A DNA stretch of 64,000 nucleotides from Limimaricola hongkongensis DSM 17492 (GCF_000600975.2 NZ_KK088650.1:124001-188000); one strand, 5' to 3'; shown: positions 20,480 to 29,810, numbered from the stretch's first letter. Numbers and translations are program-made. Notes: generated by a model not told the origin, from the letters alone.

Positions 20480-21479
20480 AGATGCCCTGAAGGCTGACCC
20501 AGTCGCCATCCGACAGCACCGGCCCGGCGGCGCTGGCCGGTTCCGCCGCGACCAGCACCGCCGAATCCGGGTCGTCGGCGGCCGTGGCCTTGGCCCACGG
20601 GCCGATCGGCACCCCGGCGGCGGCAAAGCGGTCGAGCAGCTGCGCGTCATCGGCGCGCGGGGCGGGGGTGTCGACCAGGTGCCGCGCCTGCGCCTGCAGC
20701 TTTTCGGTCGCGATGTCGCCCGTGGTCAGCAGCCGCAGCACCGTGCCGAACCCCGCCTCGCGCAGCAGCGCGTCGAGCGGATCTATGGTCTCCCGGCTCG
20801 CCGCGGTGGCAAGGACATGGCCCGCCGCCACCGCCGGATCCTCGGTTTCCGTCAGCACCGCTTCGGGCAGCACGATGATGCCGCCGGGCAGATAGAGCGG
20901 CCCGGCAAGCCCCTCGGGCACCACCACGATCTGGCCGCCGCCGCGCCCCAGAAGCCGGTCGCGCATCCGGCCCAGCGCCTCGCTGCCCAGAGGATCGCGG
21001 CAGGTCGGGCCGGTGATCTCCTGCACCATGCCCAAGAGCGTCGCGCCGAATTCGGATCGCTTGCCCTGCGGCACCACGCTCAGCGTCTGCTGCATCAGCG
21101 CGCCGGGCAGCCAGAACGCCGCGAGGCCGAGCGCCAGCGCCGTGCCGCCCCAGATCGCGCCCTGCCGCAGCCGTCCGGGGCGCGGCTGGCGGGCGGCCAC
21201 GGCGTGGCGCACTTTTTCGAGCGCGCCGACCATGATGTCGTCATCGATCTCCAGCGTTTCGCTGGCCTCGGCATCGGGGGCGTAAAGCGCCGGGCTCTTG
21301 CCGGGATTGAGCCGGTGCAGCGCCGGCAGCGACCAATGCGTCACCGGCAACCCGCTGTCATCCGACAGCACCAGCGTCGCCTCGCCGAAGGAGACCGTGA
21401 CGCCACGCGGTTCGGCGTCGGGCGCGGCGCGCCAGCTGCCGAGCGTCTCGAGCCGGGAGAATTCCTTCAGTGCGGTCAT
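20469..21479 (-). CDS. Membrane-anchored M48-like protein lacking the zinc motif
   Basis: This 336-residue protein has a soluble N-terminal domain (~1-105), one membrane helix (~107-127) and a periplasmic domain. That domain follows the M48 metallopeptidase pattern. A hairpin-like ALPGG element is visible as GPLYLPGGIIVLPEAVL (~193-209). The position of the zinc helix follows, but HExxH is replaced by HVLAT (221-225). The Glu and second His are gone and the third ligand is not evident, so it should be proteolytically inactive. The alignment is from memory of the family and is an inference. The ATG at 21479 was chosen over an in-frame start at 21527. A scaffold or binding role is possible. Confidence 0.55.
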   Translation of the reverse strand: MTALKEFSRLETLGSWRAAPDAEPRGVTVSFGEATLVLSDDSGLPVTHWSLPALHRLNPGKSPALYAPDAEASETLEIDDDIMVGALEKVRHAVAARQPRPGRLRQGAIWGGTALALGLAAFWLPGALMQQTLSVVPQGKRSEFGATLLGMVQEITGPTCRDPLGSEALGRMRDRLLGRGGGQIVVVPEGLAGPLYLPGGIIVLPEAVLTETEDPAVAAGHVLATAASRETIDPLDALLREAGFGTVLRLLTTGDIATEKLQAQARHLVDTPAPRADDAQLLDRFAAAGVPIGPWAKATAADDPDSAVLVAAEPASAAGPVLSDGDWVSLQGICRG

Positions 21480-21602
21480 CGGTCCTTTCGCGGCCCGTCG
21501 CTGCGCCGGGTCGTTCAGGGCGACCATAGCCGGGTGAATCGTAGAGGAACAGGGGCCTGCGTGGCCCGGGCGCCGGGATTCGCATCCCGCCCGGGACAGC
21601 GG

Positions 21603-21633
21603 GGCAGGCGGCGGCGCCGGGCCGCCGCCTGCC
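21603..21633 (-). terminator. Hairpin downstream of fadB
   Basis: A perfect 12-bp GC stem (21603-21614 with 21622-21633, 7-nt loop) lies 8 bp after the fadB stop. A second hairpin lies just beyond (CCGGGC/GCCCGG enclosing GGGAT/ATCCC, about 21566-21594). Neither is followed by a T-run. They probably end the fatty-acid oxidation transcript. Confidence 0.5.
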
Positions 21634-21641
21634 GGTGGGCC

Positions 21642-23840
21642 TCAGGCCGCGGCGGCGCGCCCGTCGCCAAAGCGGTCGTAGAAGGACGCGCCCTGCGCCG
21701 CCATCTCGCGCAGGAGCTCGGGGCAGGCAAAGCGCGGCCCGTGCGCCTCGGTCAGCGCGTCGCAGCGCTCGGCGGCAAAGCCCGCGCCGATCATGTCGAG
21801 CCACGAGAACGGCCCGCCCGACCACGGCGCGAAGCCCCAGCCGAGGATCGCCGCCACGTCGCCCTCGCGGATGTCGGTCAGCACCCCGTCCTCGAAGGCG
21901 CGCACCGCCTCGAGCACCTGCGCGAAGATGAGCCGCTGCTGCACCTCCACGAGGTCGGGCTGGTCCTCGGCCACGGCAAAGCGTTCCGACAGCCCGTCCC
22001 ACAACCCCGTGCGCTGGCCCTTGTCGTCATAGGCGTAAAAGCCCGAGGCCGACTTGCGCCCCATCCGGCCCTGATCGGCCATCCAGAACAGCACCTCGTC
22101 CACCGCCCCGTCCGGGTAGGCGTCGCCCATCGCGGATTTGGTCGCCTTGGCGATCTTCACGCCCAGATCGATCGAGGTCTCGTCGACGAGCTGCAGCGGC
22201 CCCAGCGGCATGCCGACAAGGCGCGCCGCGTTCTCGATCAGCGCCGGTTCGACCCCCTCGGCCACCATGCGGATGCCTTCGTTGATATAGGGGATGATGC
22301 AGCGGTTAGCGTAGAAGAACCGCGCGTCGTTGACGACGATCGGCGTCTTGCGGATCTGCCGGGTGAAGTCGAGCGCCTTGGCTACCGCGACGTCGCCGGT
22401 CTTTTCGCCCTTGATGATCTCCACCAGCATCATCTTGTCGACGGGCGAGAAGAAGTGGATGCCGATGAACCGCTCGGGGCGCGCGCTGGCCTTGGCCAGC
22501 TCGGTGATCGGCAGGGTCGAGGTGTTGGTGGCAAAGATCGCGTCCTCGCCGATCACCGCCTCGACGCGCCTGGTCATCTCGGCCTTGACGCCGACATCCT
22601 CGAACACCGCCTCGACAATCAGGTCGCAGCCCTTGAGCGCCTCGATCTCGGTGGTGGCGTTGATCCGGCCCAGCACCTCGTCCTTCTTCTCAGGGCTCAC
22701 CTTCTTGCGCTTGATGCCCTTGTCGAGCAACGCCTCGGAATAGGATTTGCCCTTGTCGGCGGCGGCCTGTTCGCGGTCGATCAGCACCACCTCGATCCCG
22801 GCATTGGCCGAGACATAGGCGATGCCCGCGCCCATCATGCCCGCGCCGAGAATGCCGACCTTCCTCACGCTCTGGTCGGGCGCCTCGGGCCGGTTCGCGC
22901 CCTTCTCAAGCGCCTCCTTGTTGAGAAAGAGCGAGCGGATCATCGCGGTGGAGGAGGGGTCCATCAGCACCCGCGTGAACCAGCGCGCCTCGATCTTGAG
23001 CGCGGTGTCGAACGGCACCAGAGCGCCCTCGTAGACCGCCGAGAGGAGCGCCTTGGCCGCCGGGTAGACGCCCTGCGTCTTGCCATGCACCATCGCGGAG
23101 GCACCGACGAAGGTCATGAAGCCCGCCGGGTGATAGGGCGCGCCGCCGGGCATTTTGTAGCCCTTGGCGTCCCACGGCTTCACCAGGTCGGCGTCCTTGG
23201 CCCCGAGCACCCAGGCCTTGGCGGCGGCCAGCGGATCCTCGACCACCTCGTCGATGACGCCGAGCGCCTTGGCCTTCCTGGGGTCGTTCATCTTGCCTTC
23301 GAGCAGCAGCGGGCTCGCCCCCATCGCGCCGAGCTTGCGCACCAGCCGGGTGGTGCCGCCCGCGCCCGGAAAGATGCCGACCATGATCTCGGGCAGGCCG
23401 ATCTTGGCCTTGGGGTTGTCGGCCACGAAGATCCGGTGGCAGGCCAGCGGGATCTCCAGCCCGATGCCCAGCGCCGTGCCGGGCAGGGCGGCGGCGATCG
23501 GCTTGCCGCCCTTGTTGGTCTTGGGGTCGAGACCGGCGCGCTCGATCTTGCGCAGCACGCCATGCATCCGCATCACGCCGTCGAACACCGCCTTCGCGGG
23601 CTCGTCGCCGCCCGCCTGCTTCATCCCCGCGATCACGCCGAGATCCATGCCCCCGGCGAAATCCTTCTTGGCCGAGGTGATGACGATGCCCTTGACGGCC
23701 TCGTCGGCGAGCGCCTCATCGATCAGCGCGTCGAGTTCCTCGAAGCCCTGCATCGACATGACGTTCATCGAGCGGTCGGGCACGTCCCAGGTGATGACGG
23801 CCACGCCCTCGGCGTCGCGCGCAATGGTGAAATCGGTCAT
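21642..23840 (-). CDS. fadB: Fatty acid oxidation complex alpha subunit (enoyl-CoA hydratase/3-hydroxyacyl-CoA dehydrogenase)
   Basis: This 732-residue bifunctional beta-oxidation enzyme hydrates enoyl-CoA and oxidises the 3-hydroxyacyl-CoA with NAD. Residues 1-~200 are a crotonase domain with a catalytic Glu in LPEIMVGIFPGAGGT (Glu151). The dehydrogenase begins with the Rossmann loop GAGMMGAG (332-339). GIHFFSPVDKMMLVEII carries the catalytic His near residue 463. Two C-terminal helical domains follow. The ATG at 23840 follows AGGAGG. It is the last gene of a minus-strand group (acyl-CoA dehydrogenase, small DNA-binding-like protein, GST, thiolase, 129-residue protein, fadB) that supplies all beta-oxidation steps. 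Confidence 0.93.
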   Translation of the reverse strand: MTDFTIARDAEGVAVITWDVPDRSMNVMSMQGFEELDALIDEALADEAVKGIVITSAKKDFAGGMDLGVIAGMKQAGGDEPAKAVFDGVMRMHGVLRKIERAGLDPKTNKGGKPIAAALPGTALGIGLEIPLACHRIFVADNPKAKIGLPEIMVGIFPGAGGTTRLVRKLGAMGASPLLLEGKMNDPRKAKALGVIDEVVEDPLAAAKAWVLGAKDADLVKPWDAKGYKMPGGAPYHPAGFMTFVGASAMVHGKTQGVYPAAKALLSAVYEGALVPFDTALKIEARWFTRVLMDPSSTAMIRSLFLNKEALEKGANRPEAPDQSVRKVGILGAGMMGAGIAYVSANAGIEVVLIDREQAAADKGKSYSEALLDKGIKRKKVSPEKKDEVLGRINATTEIEALKGCDLIVEAVFEDVGVKAEMTRRVEAVIGEDAIFATNTSTLPITELAKASARPERFIGIHFFSPVDKMMLVEIIKGEKTGDVAVAKALDFTRQIRKTPIVVNDARFFYANRCIIPYINEGIRMVAEGVEPALIENAARLVGMPLGPLQLVDETSIDLGVKIAKATKSAMGDAYPDGAVDEVLFWMADQGRMGRKSASGFYAYDDKGQRTGLWDGLSERFAVAEDQPDLVEVQQRLIFAQVLEAVRAFEDGVLTDIREGDVAAILGWGFAPWSGGPFSWLDMIGAGFAAERCDALTEAHGPRFACPELLREMAAQGASFYDRFGDGRAAAA

Positions 23841-23892
23841 GACGACCTCCTGTTCGCGAAATGTTTGGAAGAATGGCGGCGGAGGGGCCGCG

Positions 23893-24282
23893 TCAGTCGT
23901 TCGGGTCCGGCGCCGCGCCGAACTCGATCATCTCGATCACCGGCCGCGGCGTGTCGAGGCGGCAGTAATAGATCACCGCCAGGTCGACCCGGTCGCAGCC
24001 GGGATTTTCGAAGCTGCGCTCGATCCAGACCCGGAACTTGCCGGCGCGCGGCAGCTCCAGCGTGTGAATGCGCAAGGTCTCCTCGTGCAGCTCGCGGGTG
24101 CCCAGGTCGCGCTGCCAGCCCTGCAGCCATTCGCGGTAGGTGTCGCGGGTGGCCAGCACCTTCAGCCCGTCCGCCCCCTGCACCGCCAGAGGGTAGTCGC
24201 AATCGTCGAGCATCTCCTCGATCCGTCCCTCGCGGAACAGGCGCGCGTGGCGTTCTATGAACTCCGACATCAGGCGGGACAT
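23893..24282 (-). CDS. Small protein of possible NTF2-like fold
   Basis: This 129-residue protein begins MSRLMSEFIERHARLFREGRIEEMLDDCDYPLAVQ. That is a helix followed by a polypeptide that looks like the start of an NTF2/SnoaL-like cone fold. A beta-rich second half follows (HTLELPRAGKFRVWIERSF, AVIYYCRLDTPRPVIEMIEF). The fold call is an inference from this pattern. The ATG at 24282 follows GGAGGG at 8 nt. It lies between the thiolase and fadB genes on the same strand and may serve the pathway, but no catalytic residues stand out. Confidence 0.6.
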   Translation of the reverse strand: MSRLMSEFIERHARLFREGRIEEMLDDCDYPLAVQGADGLKVLATRDTYREWLQGWQRDLGTRELHEETLRIHTLELPRAGKFRVWIERSFENPGCDRVDLAVIYYCRLDTPRPVIEMIEFGAAPDPND

Positions 24283-24358
24283 GGCAACGGCCCTCCGAAG
24301 CGATCGATTGAGGCGTCCGGCAAAGGGTAATCCGCCGCGAGGCAAAGTCCATCTGACG

Positions 24359-24387
24359 GCGCCCCCCGCAAGAGGCGCCGGGGGCGC
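24359..24387 (-). terminator. Hairpin after thiolase gene
   Basis: The stem GCGCCCCC/GGGGGCGC (24359-24366 with 24380-24387, 13-nt loop) lies 13 bp after the thiolase stop, within the group that runs on to fadB. It could cause partial termination or protect the upstream mRNA. There is no T-run. Confidence 0.35.
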
Positions 24388-24400
24388 ATGACGGCATGTC

Positions 24401-25612
24401 TCAAACCCGCTCGATGATCGTGGCCGCGCCCATGCCCGAGGCGACGCAGAGCGTGGCGAGACCGGTCGACCGGCCGCTGCGCTCCAGCTCGTCGAGCAGG
24501 ATGCCGATGATGATCGCGCCGGTCGCGCCCAGCGGATGGCCCATCGCGATGGCGCCGCCATTGGGGTTGAGCCGGGCCGGGTCGATGTCGAAGGCCTGCT
24601 GGAACCGCAGCGCCACCGCCGAGAAGGCCTCGTTGACCTCGAACAGGTCGATGTCCGAGATCGCCATGCCGCTGTCGGCGAGGATCTTCTCGGTCACCGG
24701 CACCGGGCCGGTGAGCATGATGGTCGGGTCGGTGCCGATCTTGGCGGTGGCGCGGATGCGCGCGCGCGGCGTGAGCCCATGCGCCTTTCCGAACGCGGCA
24801 TCGCCGATCAGGATGCCCGCGGCGCCATCGACGATGCCCGACGAATTCCCGGCGTGGTGGACGTGGTTGATCCGCTCCAGATGCGGGTATTTCATCAGCG
24901 CGACCTTGTCGAAGCCGGGCATGACCTCGCCCATCGCCTTGAAGCTGGGATCGAGCGCGCCGAGCGCCTGCATGTCGGTGCCCGGCCGCATGTATTCGTC
25001 ATGGTCGAGGATGGTCAGCCCGTTGGCATCGCGCACCGGCACCACCGATTTCGCGAAATGGCCCGCATCCCATGCCGCCTTGGCGCGGCGCTGGCTTTCG
25101 ACGGCAAAGGCGTCGGCCGCCTCGCGCGAAATGCCGTACTGGGTCGCGATGATGTCGGCCGAGATGCCCTGCGGCACGAAATAGGTCTTCATCGCGATCG
25201 ACGGATCGACCGCGATGGCCGCCCCGTCCGATCCCATGGGCACGCGGCTCATCGCCTCGACCCCGCCCGCGATATAGGCGCGGCCCGCCCCGGCGCGGAC
25301 CTGATTGGCGGCAAGGTTCACCGCCTCCATGCCGCTGGCGCAAAAGCGGTTGATCGACAGGCCCGGAATGCGCTCGTCGAGATCCGAGGCCAGCACGGCC
25401 GAGCGGGCGAGACAGCCGCCCTGTTCGCCGACCTGCGTGGCGTTGCCCCAGATCACGTCCTCGATCACGTGGCCCTCGATGCCGTTGCGCTCCGCCAGCG
25501 CGTCGAGCACGCCCGCAGAGAGCTTCAGGCTCGTGACCTCGTGCAGCGACCCGTCCTTGCGGCCCTTGCCGCGCGGCGTGCGGATCGCGTCGTAGATGAA
25601 GGCGTCGGTCAT
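24401..25612 (-). CDS. fadA: Acetyl-CoA C-acyltransferase (thiolase)
   Basis: This 403-residue thiolase cleaves 3-ketoacyl-CoA with CoA to acetyl-CoA and a shortened acyl-CoA. The acyl-accepting cysteine is in NRFCASGMEAVN (Cys91). NEAFSAVALRF is conserved. The His motif is GGAIAMGHPLGATGA near residue 358, and the second active-site Cys is in CVASGMGAA near 389. The N-terminal FIYDAIRTPRGKG is typical. Its ATG overlaps the GST stop by 4 bp (ATGA), so the two are co-translated. A biosynthetic thiolase is less likely, given fadB and the acyl-CoA dehydrogenase nearby. Confidence 0.92.
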   Translation of the reverse strand: MTDAFIYDAIRTPRGKGRKDGSLHEVTSLKLSAGVLDALAERNGIEGHVIEDVIWGNATQVGEQGGCLARSAVLASDLDERIPGLSINRFCASGMEAVNLAANQVRAGAGRAYIAGGVEAMSRVPMGSDGAAIAVDPSIAMKTYFVPQGISADIIATQYGISREAADAFAVESQRRAKAAWDAGHFAKSVVPVRDANGLTILDHDEYMRPGTDMQALGALDPSFKAMGEVMPGFDKVALMKYPHLERINHVHHAGNSSGIVDGAAGILIGDAAFGKAHGLTPRARIRATAKIGTDPTIMLTGPVPVTEKILADSGMAISDIDLFEVNEAFSAVALRFQQAFDIDPARLNPNGGAIAMGHPLGATGAIIIGILLDELERSGRSTGLATLCVASGMGAATIIERV

Positions 25613-26289
25613 GTCGTCTCCTTTTGCGCCCCATCGGCGGGCGCGTCTTTGTCCGCCCGGTCGGCGGGCGAGCCGGGCATCAGGTCATAGGGGTGTTTCC
25701 AGCCGGGCAGGGCCGCGATGCGGTCGAGCCAGCGGTCGGTGTTGGGGTGCGCGGCGCGGTCGAAGCCGAAAGGCTCGGGGTAGAACAGGTAACCGCAGCA
25801 GGAAAAATCGGCATGGGTCGGGCCGTCGCCCACCAGCCAGTCGCGGCCCGCGAGCCCGCGCTCCAGCGTCTCGTAGGCGGGCTTCAGGCGGCCATGCAGC
25901 CACTTGATAACCTGCTCTGGCCGCTTTTCGGGCGGCAGGAAATGCATCAGGAAGCGCAAGGATCCCGCCTGTCCCGAAAGCTTGTGGTTGTCCCACAGCA
26001 CCCAGCGCAGCACCTCGCGCTGCAAGGCGCGGTCGGTCCCGCCGCCAAAGCGCCCGGTCTTCTCGGTGATCCAGTCCTGGATCGCGCCCGACTGGCTCAG
26101 CCGCAGCCCGTCGCCGGTCTCCAGCACCGGCACCTCGCCCATGATGTTGAGCGCGCGGAACGCGTCGCTGCGCGCGGCACCGGCGAAGAAGTCGACCTTC
26201 ACCGGTTCCCAGTCGAGCCCCGACAATTCGAGCGGCAGCGCCGCCTTGTAGGCGTTGCCGCTTTCGCCAAAGCAATGCAGCCGGATCAT
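25609..26289 (-). CDS. Glutathione S-transferase family protein
   Basis: This 226-residue protein has an N-terminal thioredoxin-like GST domain. It starts MIRLHCFGESGNAYKAALPLEL and carries the cis-Pro and gamma-Glu-binding segment GEVPVLETGDGLRLSQSGAI, in which the final S is the conserved glutathione contact. An all-helical C-terminal domain with GDGPTHADFSCCGYLF follows. The last ~20 residues are charged and probably disordered. It is translationally coupled to the thiolase gene. A role in acyl-CoA or aldehyde detoxification during lipid oxidation is plausible, but no substrate can be named. Confidence 0.85.
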   Translation of the reverse strand: MIRLHCFGESGNAYKAALPLELSGLDWEPVKVDFFAGAARSDAFRALNIMGEVPVLETGDGLRLSQSGAIQDWITEKTGRFGGGTDRALQREVLRWVLWDNHKLSGQAGSLRFLMHFLPPEKRPEQVIKWLHGRLKPAYETLERGLAGRDWLVGDGPTHADFSCCGYLFYPEPFGFDRAAHPNTDRWLDRIAALPGWKHPYDLMPGSPADRADKDAPADGAQKETT

Positions 26290-26332
26290 TGCGCCTCCCT
26301 GTCTCGTGGCACCCGGCGGACACCGGGCGTTT

Positions 26333-26526
26333 GCGTATTTGGAGAATGGTGAAATGCAGGCGCCGGGCTTAACACCCCGTCAATCTTTGCGCTGCATCCT
26401 CGGCCTCGCGGTACAGGCTGGCGAGCCGATGACCGCGAGTGGTGAAACCCGGACCGTGCGTCGCGCGAAGCGATCCTCGTCCGGTCCGGGTGGATCGCCG
26501 GCCCTTTCACCATTCTAAAAATACGC
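26333..26526. repeat. Repeat copies C and D as an inverted pair around a 152-bp spacer
   Basis: Copy C (26333-26353, plus strand, central triplet GGA) and copy D (26506-26526, minus strand, central triplet TTA) face each other. Outside the triplet they are exact inverted repeats. Between them is a hairpin with stem CCCGGACCG/CGGTCCGGG (26448-26456 with 26482-26490) and an inner TCGC/GCGA stem. The tract fills most of the 268-bp gap between the GST gene and the small gene at 26558. No coding capacity is apparent. Confidence 0.7.
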
Positions 26527-26557
26527 AGTTCCTCCATCGGCCCTCCCCGTGGCCGTC

Positions 26558-26770
26558 CTACCGCTTGCGCGCCTCCAGCTCGGCGTTGAACAGCCGCAGC
26601 CTGTGGCCGAACCTCTCCTCGTCGAGCACGCTGTCGAAATTCTCGAACAGAAAGGACAGCGCCTCGCCCTCGTCGAGCCCGGCCTCGCGCGCAAAGCGTT
26701 TGAGGCGGCGATAGCCGTCCTCGCTCATCGCGACGGGAAATCTGCGGGTCAGTCTCAGGCGCTTGGGCAT
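26558..26770 (-). CDS. Small basic protein, ribbon-helix-helix-like
   Basis: This 70-residue protein begins MPKRLRLTRRFPVAMSEDGYRRLKRFAREAGLDEGEALSFLF. A short beta-like basic strand followed by two helices resembles ribbon-helix-helix DNA-binding proteins (the segment AMSEDGYRRLKRFAREAG is helix-turn-like). The fold call is an inference. It lies directly downstream of the acyl-CoA dehydrogenase gene on the same strand and could be a co-regulator, though a non-DNA role is possible. No toxin-like partner is adjacent, so I do not call it an antitoxin. Confidence 0.55.
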   Translation of the reverse strand: MPKRLRLTRRFPVAMSEDGYRRLKRFAREAGLDEGEALSFLFENFDSVLDEERFGHRLRLFNAELEARKR

Positions 26771-26825
26771 CTCGTCCTCCGGTCATGTCCGGGGCGAGCC
26801 TCGCCCCGGACACGGCCTTCGTCCA

Positions 26826-28604
26826 TCAGAAAGCGTCGGCCTCCAGCGCCATCACCGGCGCGGCGCCGCTCTCGATCCGGGCGAGATGCATCTTCGTCGC
26901 CGGAAGCTGGCGCGCCATGTAATAGCGCCCCGTCGAAAGCTTGGTCTCGTAGAAGGCGCGGTCGCCCGTGCCCGCCGCAAGGCCCGCCTGCGCCGCCCTG
27001 GCCATCCTGGCCCAGGTCCAGCCCAGGCAGACATGCCCCATCAGGTGCATGAAATCGGTGCTGCCCGACAGCGCGGCGTCGGGATCCTTCATGCCGCTTT
27101 GCATGAAGAACATCGCCGCCTGCTGCATGTCCTTGGAGGCGGATTTCAGCGGCTCGATGAAGTCGCGCGCGAACGCCTCGTCACCGGCGTTCTGCTTGCA
27201 GAACACCTTGATCTCCTCGATCAGCGTCATCATCGGCCTGCCGCCCTGCGCGGCGAGCTTGCGGCCCACCAGATCGAGCGCCTGCACGCCGTTGGCGCCT
27301 TCGTAGATCATCGCGATCCGGGCATCGCGCACGAATTGCGACATGCCCCATTCCTCGATGTAGCCATGCCCGCCGAACACCTGCTGGGCCTGCACGCACA
27401 TCTCGAAGCCCTTGTCGGTCAGGAACCCCTTGATGATCGGGGTGAGCAGCGAGATCGTCGCCTCGGCCTCCGCGTCGCCGGTCTTGTGGCTGCGGTCGAT
27501 CAGCGAGGCGCCCCAATAGGTGAAGGCGCGCGCCGCCTCGTTGAAGGATTTCTGGTCCATCAGGCTGCGGCGGATGTCGGGGTGCACGATCAGCGGATCG
27601 GCCGCGCCCTCGGGGTTCTTGGCGCCGGTCACGGCGCGGCCCTGCAGCCGGTCCTTCGCATAGGCCAGCGCGTTCTGGTAGGCGGCTTCGGACTGCGCCC
27701 AGCCCTGCAGGCCGACGCCGAGACGGGCCTCGTTCATCATGGTGAACATGGCGCGCATGCCCTTGTGCGCCTCGCCCAAGAGATAGCCCTCCGCCTCGTC
27801 GTAGTTCATGACGCAGGTGGCGTTGCCGTGGATGCCCATCTTCTCTTCGAGATTGCCGCAGGCGACGCCGTTGCGCGCGCCCAAGCTGCCGTTTTCGTTC
27901 ACGAGGAACTTCGGCACGATGAACAGCGACACGCCCTTGATGCCCTCGGGGCCGCCGGGGATCTTGGCCAGCACGAGGTGGACGATGTTCTCGGCCATGT
28001 CGTGCTCACCCGCCGAGATGAAGATCTTCTGCCCCGAGATCCGGTAGCTCCCGTCCTCCTGCGGCACCGCCTTGGTGCGCATCAGGCCGAGATCCGTGCC
28101 GCAATGCGGCTCGGTCAGGTTCATCGTGCCGGTCCATTCGCAGGACCCAAGCTTGGGCAGCCAGCGCGATTTCTGGTCGTCGGTGCCGTGGATGTTGATC
28201 GCCGTATAGGCGCCGTGGGTCAGGCCCTGATACATGTTCAGCGCCATGTTGGCCGACACCATCGGCTCGTTGGCGGCGGTGTGCATGAGGTAAGGCAGGC
28301 CCTGTCCGCCGAACTCCTCGGCGACGTCGATGGCGGTCCAGCCGCCGTCGCGGATCTGGTCGAAGGCGGCCTTGAAGCCTTCGGGCGTGCGCACCACGCC
28401 GTTGTCGAGGCGGCAGCCCTCGCGGTCGCCCGACAGGTTCAGCGGCGCCAGCACCCCCGAGGAGAGCTTGCCCGCCTCCTCGAGGATCGCGGCCGTGAAA
28501 TCGGCGTCGAGATCCGCATATCCCGGAATGTCCTGGCCCGAGATGTCGAGCACCTCGTGCAGGACGAACTGCATGTCACGGATCGGCGCGGTGTAGCTTG
28601 GCAT
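26826..28604 (-). CDS. Acyl-CoA dehydrogenase, long form (FadE/DmdC-like)
   Basis: This 592-residue FAD enzyme catalyses the first, alpha-beta desaturating step of beta-oxidation. It is longer than the usual ~380-residue form, with an extra N-terminal segment ([20 protein letters not shown]) and a C-terminal helical domain. That architecture is shared by methylmercaptopropionyl-CoA dehydrogenase DmdC and related marine FadE enzymes. Visible motifs are [17 protein letters not shown] (FAD and substrate), [23 protein letters not shown] and [17 protein letters not shown]. The ATG at 28604 follows GGAGGAGA. The fadA/fadB/GST context favours a general fatty-acid role over DMSP breakdown, but this is not settled. 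Confidence 0.85.
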   Translation of the reverse strand: MPSYTAPIRDMQFVLHEVLDISGQDIPGYADLDADFTAAILEEAGKLSSGVLAPLNLSGDREGCRLDNGVVRTPEGFKAAFDQIRDGGWTAIDVAEEFGGQGLPYLMHTAANEPMVSANMALNMYQGLTHGAYTAINIHGTDDQKSRWLPKLGSCEWTGTMNLTEPHCGTDLGLMRTKAVPQEDGSYRISGQKIFISAGEHDMAENIVHLVLAKIPGGPEGIKGVSLFIVPKFLVNENGSLGARNGVACGNLEEKMGIHGNATCVMNYDEAEGYLLGEAHKGMRAMFTMMNEARLGVGLQGWAQSEAAYQNALAYAKDRLQGRAVTGAKNPEGAADPLIVHPDIRRSLMDQKSFNEAARAFTYWGASLIDRSHKTGDAEAEATISLLTPIIKGFLTDKGFEMCVQAQQVFGGHGYIEEWGMSQFVRDARIAMIYEGANGVQALDLVGRKLAAQGGRPMMTLIEEIKVFCKQNAGDEAFARDFIEPLKSASKDMQQAAMFFMQSGMKDPDAALSGSTDFMHLMGHVCLGWTWARMARAAQAGLAAGTGDRAFYETKLSTGRYYMARQLPATKMHLARIESGAAPVMALEADAF

Positions 28605-28719
28605 TCCCTTGGTCTCCTCCGGCGGGCATGGCTGGCCCGGTCTGGTCCGATACACGCGGCCCGGGCTCCCCCGCCCGGACCGCGCCATGTCATCTCGACC
28701 AGTCGAAAGGAGAGGGCGG

Positions 28720-29118
28720 TCAGGCCGCCTTCGCCCGTGCGCGCAGCTGGTTCAGCCGCTCCGCACCCCAATTCATCTGCGCTTCGAGCTCCCGGATCGC
28801 TTCGTCCAGCGCGGCGCGCTGCTCCTGCATCTCCTTGAGATGCCGTTCGGCCACCTCGTAGGTGCGCGCAAGCTGCACCTCCTGCTGGTCGTCGGTCTCG
28901 TAGAGATCGAGCAGCTGGCGGATTTCCTCGAGGCTGAAGCCAAAGCGCTTGCCGCGCAAAATCAGCTTGAGCCGGGCCCGGTCGCGCCGGGTGAAAAGCC
29001 GCTTCGTGCCTTCACGAATGGGAAACAAAAGCTCCTTTGCCTCGTAGAAGCGTAATGTGCGGGGCGTCACATCGAAGCTGTCGCACATCTGGCGGATGGT
29101 CATGGTCTGGTCGGTCAT
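28720..29118 (-). CDS. MerR-family transcriptional regulator (first of two)
   Basis: This 132-residue regulator has a winged helix-turn-helix at the N-terminus: [28 protein letters not shown], then [30 protein letters not shown] coiled-coil dimer helix follows to the end. There is no metal-binding Cys, so it is not a metal sensor. It resembles the MerR regulators of fatty-acid and branched-chain amino-acid breakdown. The ATG at 29118 was chosen because the HTH starts at once. It sits just upstream of the acyl-CoA dehydrogenase gene on the same strand and is its likely controller. Confidence 0.85.
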   Translation of the reverse strand: MTDQTMTIRQMCDSFDVTPRTLRFYEAKELLFPIREGTKRLFTRRDRARLKLILRGKRFGFSLEEIRQLLDLYETDDQQEVQLARTYEVAERHLKEMQEQRAALDEAIRELEAQMNWGAERLNQLRARAKAA

Positions 29119-29323
29119 ATTTTTAACCCTCGGTGTCCGGTCAGACGATCCACCTGAAGGCTCTGAAGAGACCATACAAGCAAAGGTGACGCGAACGTAA
29201 ATATGACGCCACGTCAGAGATCGAATGACGAAAGGTCAAGAAAAATGTGGGGCTTTCGGAGAAACTTTGTTCTCTTGGTCAAATTTGGCAACACGACCGC
29301 GGGTTGCCCGACCGGGGGGAACT

Positions 29324-29692
29324 TCACCCCAAAGATGCGACGGATTCGTCGCGCAGCTTGCGCAGCTCGCGGATCGTGTCCTCGAGCTCGTCGCGCTGCT
29401 TTTCGAGCACGCCGAGCTGCCGGTTCGCCATGCCGACCCAGACCTCCATCTGCCCCTTGGTGCCCTCGACCTCGTAGATCATCAGGAACTGCCGGATTTC
29501 CTCGAGCGAAAAGCCGAAACGGCGGCCGCGCAGGATCAGCGTCATCCGCGCGATCTCGCGGCTGCCGTAGAACCGCGACCGCCCTTCCTTTCGGGGCGCC
29601 AGCAGCTCGATGTATTCGTAATAGCGCAAGGTCCGGGGGGTCACCTCGAAGCGGTCGCACATTTCCTTGAAATTCAGAGTGGTATCGGACAT
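29324..29692 (-). CDS. MerR-family transcriptional regulator (second of two)
   Basis: This 122-residue paralogue of the adjacent MerR gene has the pattern [27 protein letters not shown], then [22 protein letters not shown] sequence and a C-terminal coiled coil. Conserved blocks VTPRTLR-YE and [11 protein letters not shown] are shared with the gene at 28720, so this is probably an old tandem duplication. The ATG at 29692 follows GGAG. It is divergent from the thioesterase gene at 29811 and may control both directions through the 118-bp gap, which holds an inverted ACGCT/AGCGT at ~29772-29785. Confidence 0.85.
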   Translation of the reverse strand: MSDTTLNFKEMCDRFEVTPRTLRYYEYIELLAPRKEGRSRFYGSREIARMTLILRGRRFGFSLEEIRQFLMIYEVEGTKGQMEVWVGMANRQLGVLEKQRDELEDTIRELRKLRDESVASLG

Positions 29693-29810
29693 TTCTGGCG
29701 CTCCTTCAGGCGGACTTTCGAGCCGGGATGCCGTGACGGCAACACACCCCCAAGCCTTCTCTTTGCCAGATAACGCTTGCGAGCGTCACCCGGATCGCCA
29801 AGCTGACGTC

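Noticed and set aside
23855..23880. Possible seventh copy of the dispersed repeat upstream of fadB
   Set aside because: GCGAAATGTTTGGAAGAATGG resembles the core only loosely. It has several mismatches and an insertion in blocks that are invariant in the six accepted copies.
20679..24260. A 1193-codon plus-strand open frame opposite the M48-like and fadB genes
   Set aside because: Same artefact: composition of a codon-biased shadow frame, no ribosome site and no recognisable motif.
26558..26770. Antitoxin of a toxin-antitoxin pair
   Set aside because: The small basic protein has no adjacent toxin-like gene. Its neighbours are beta-oxidation genes and a non-coding repeat.
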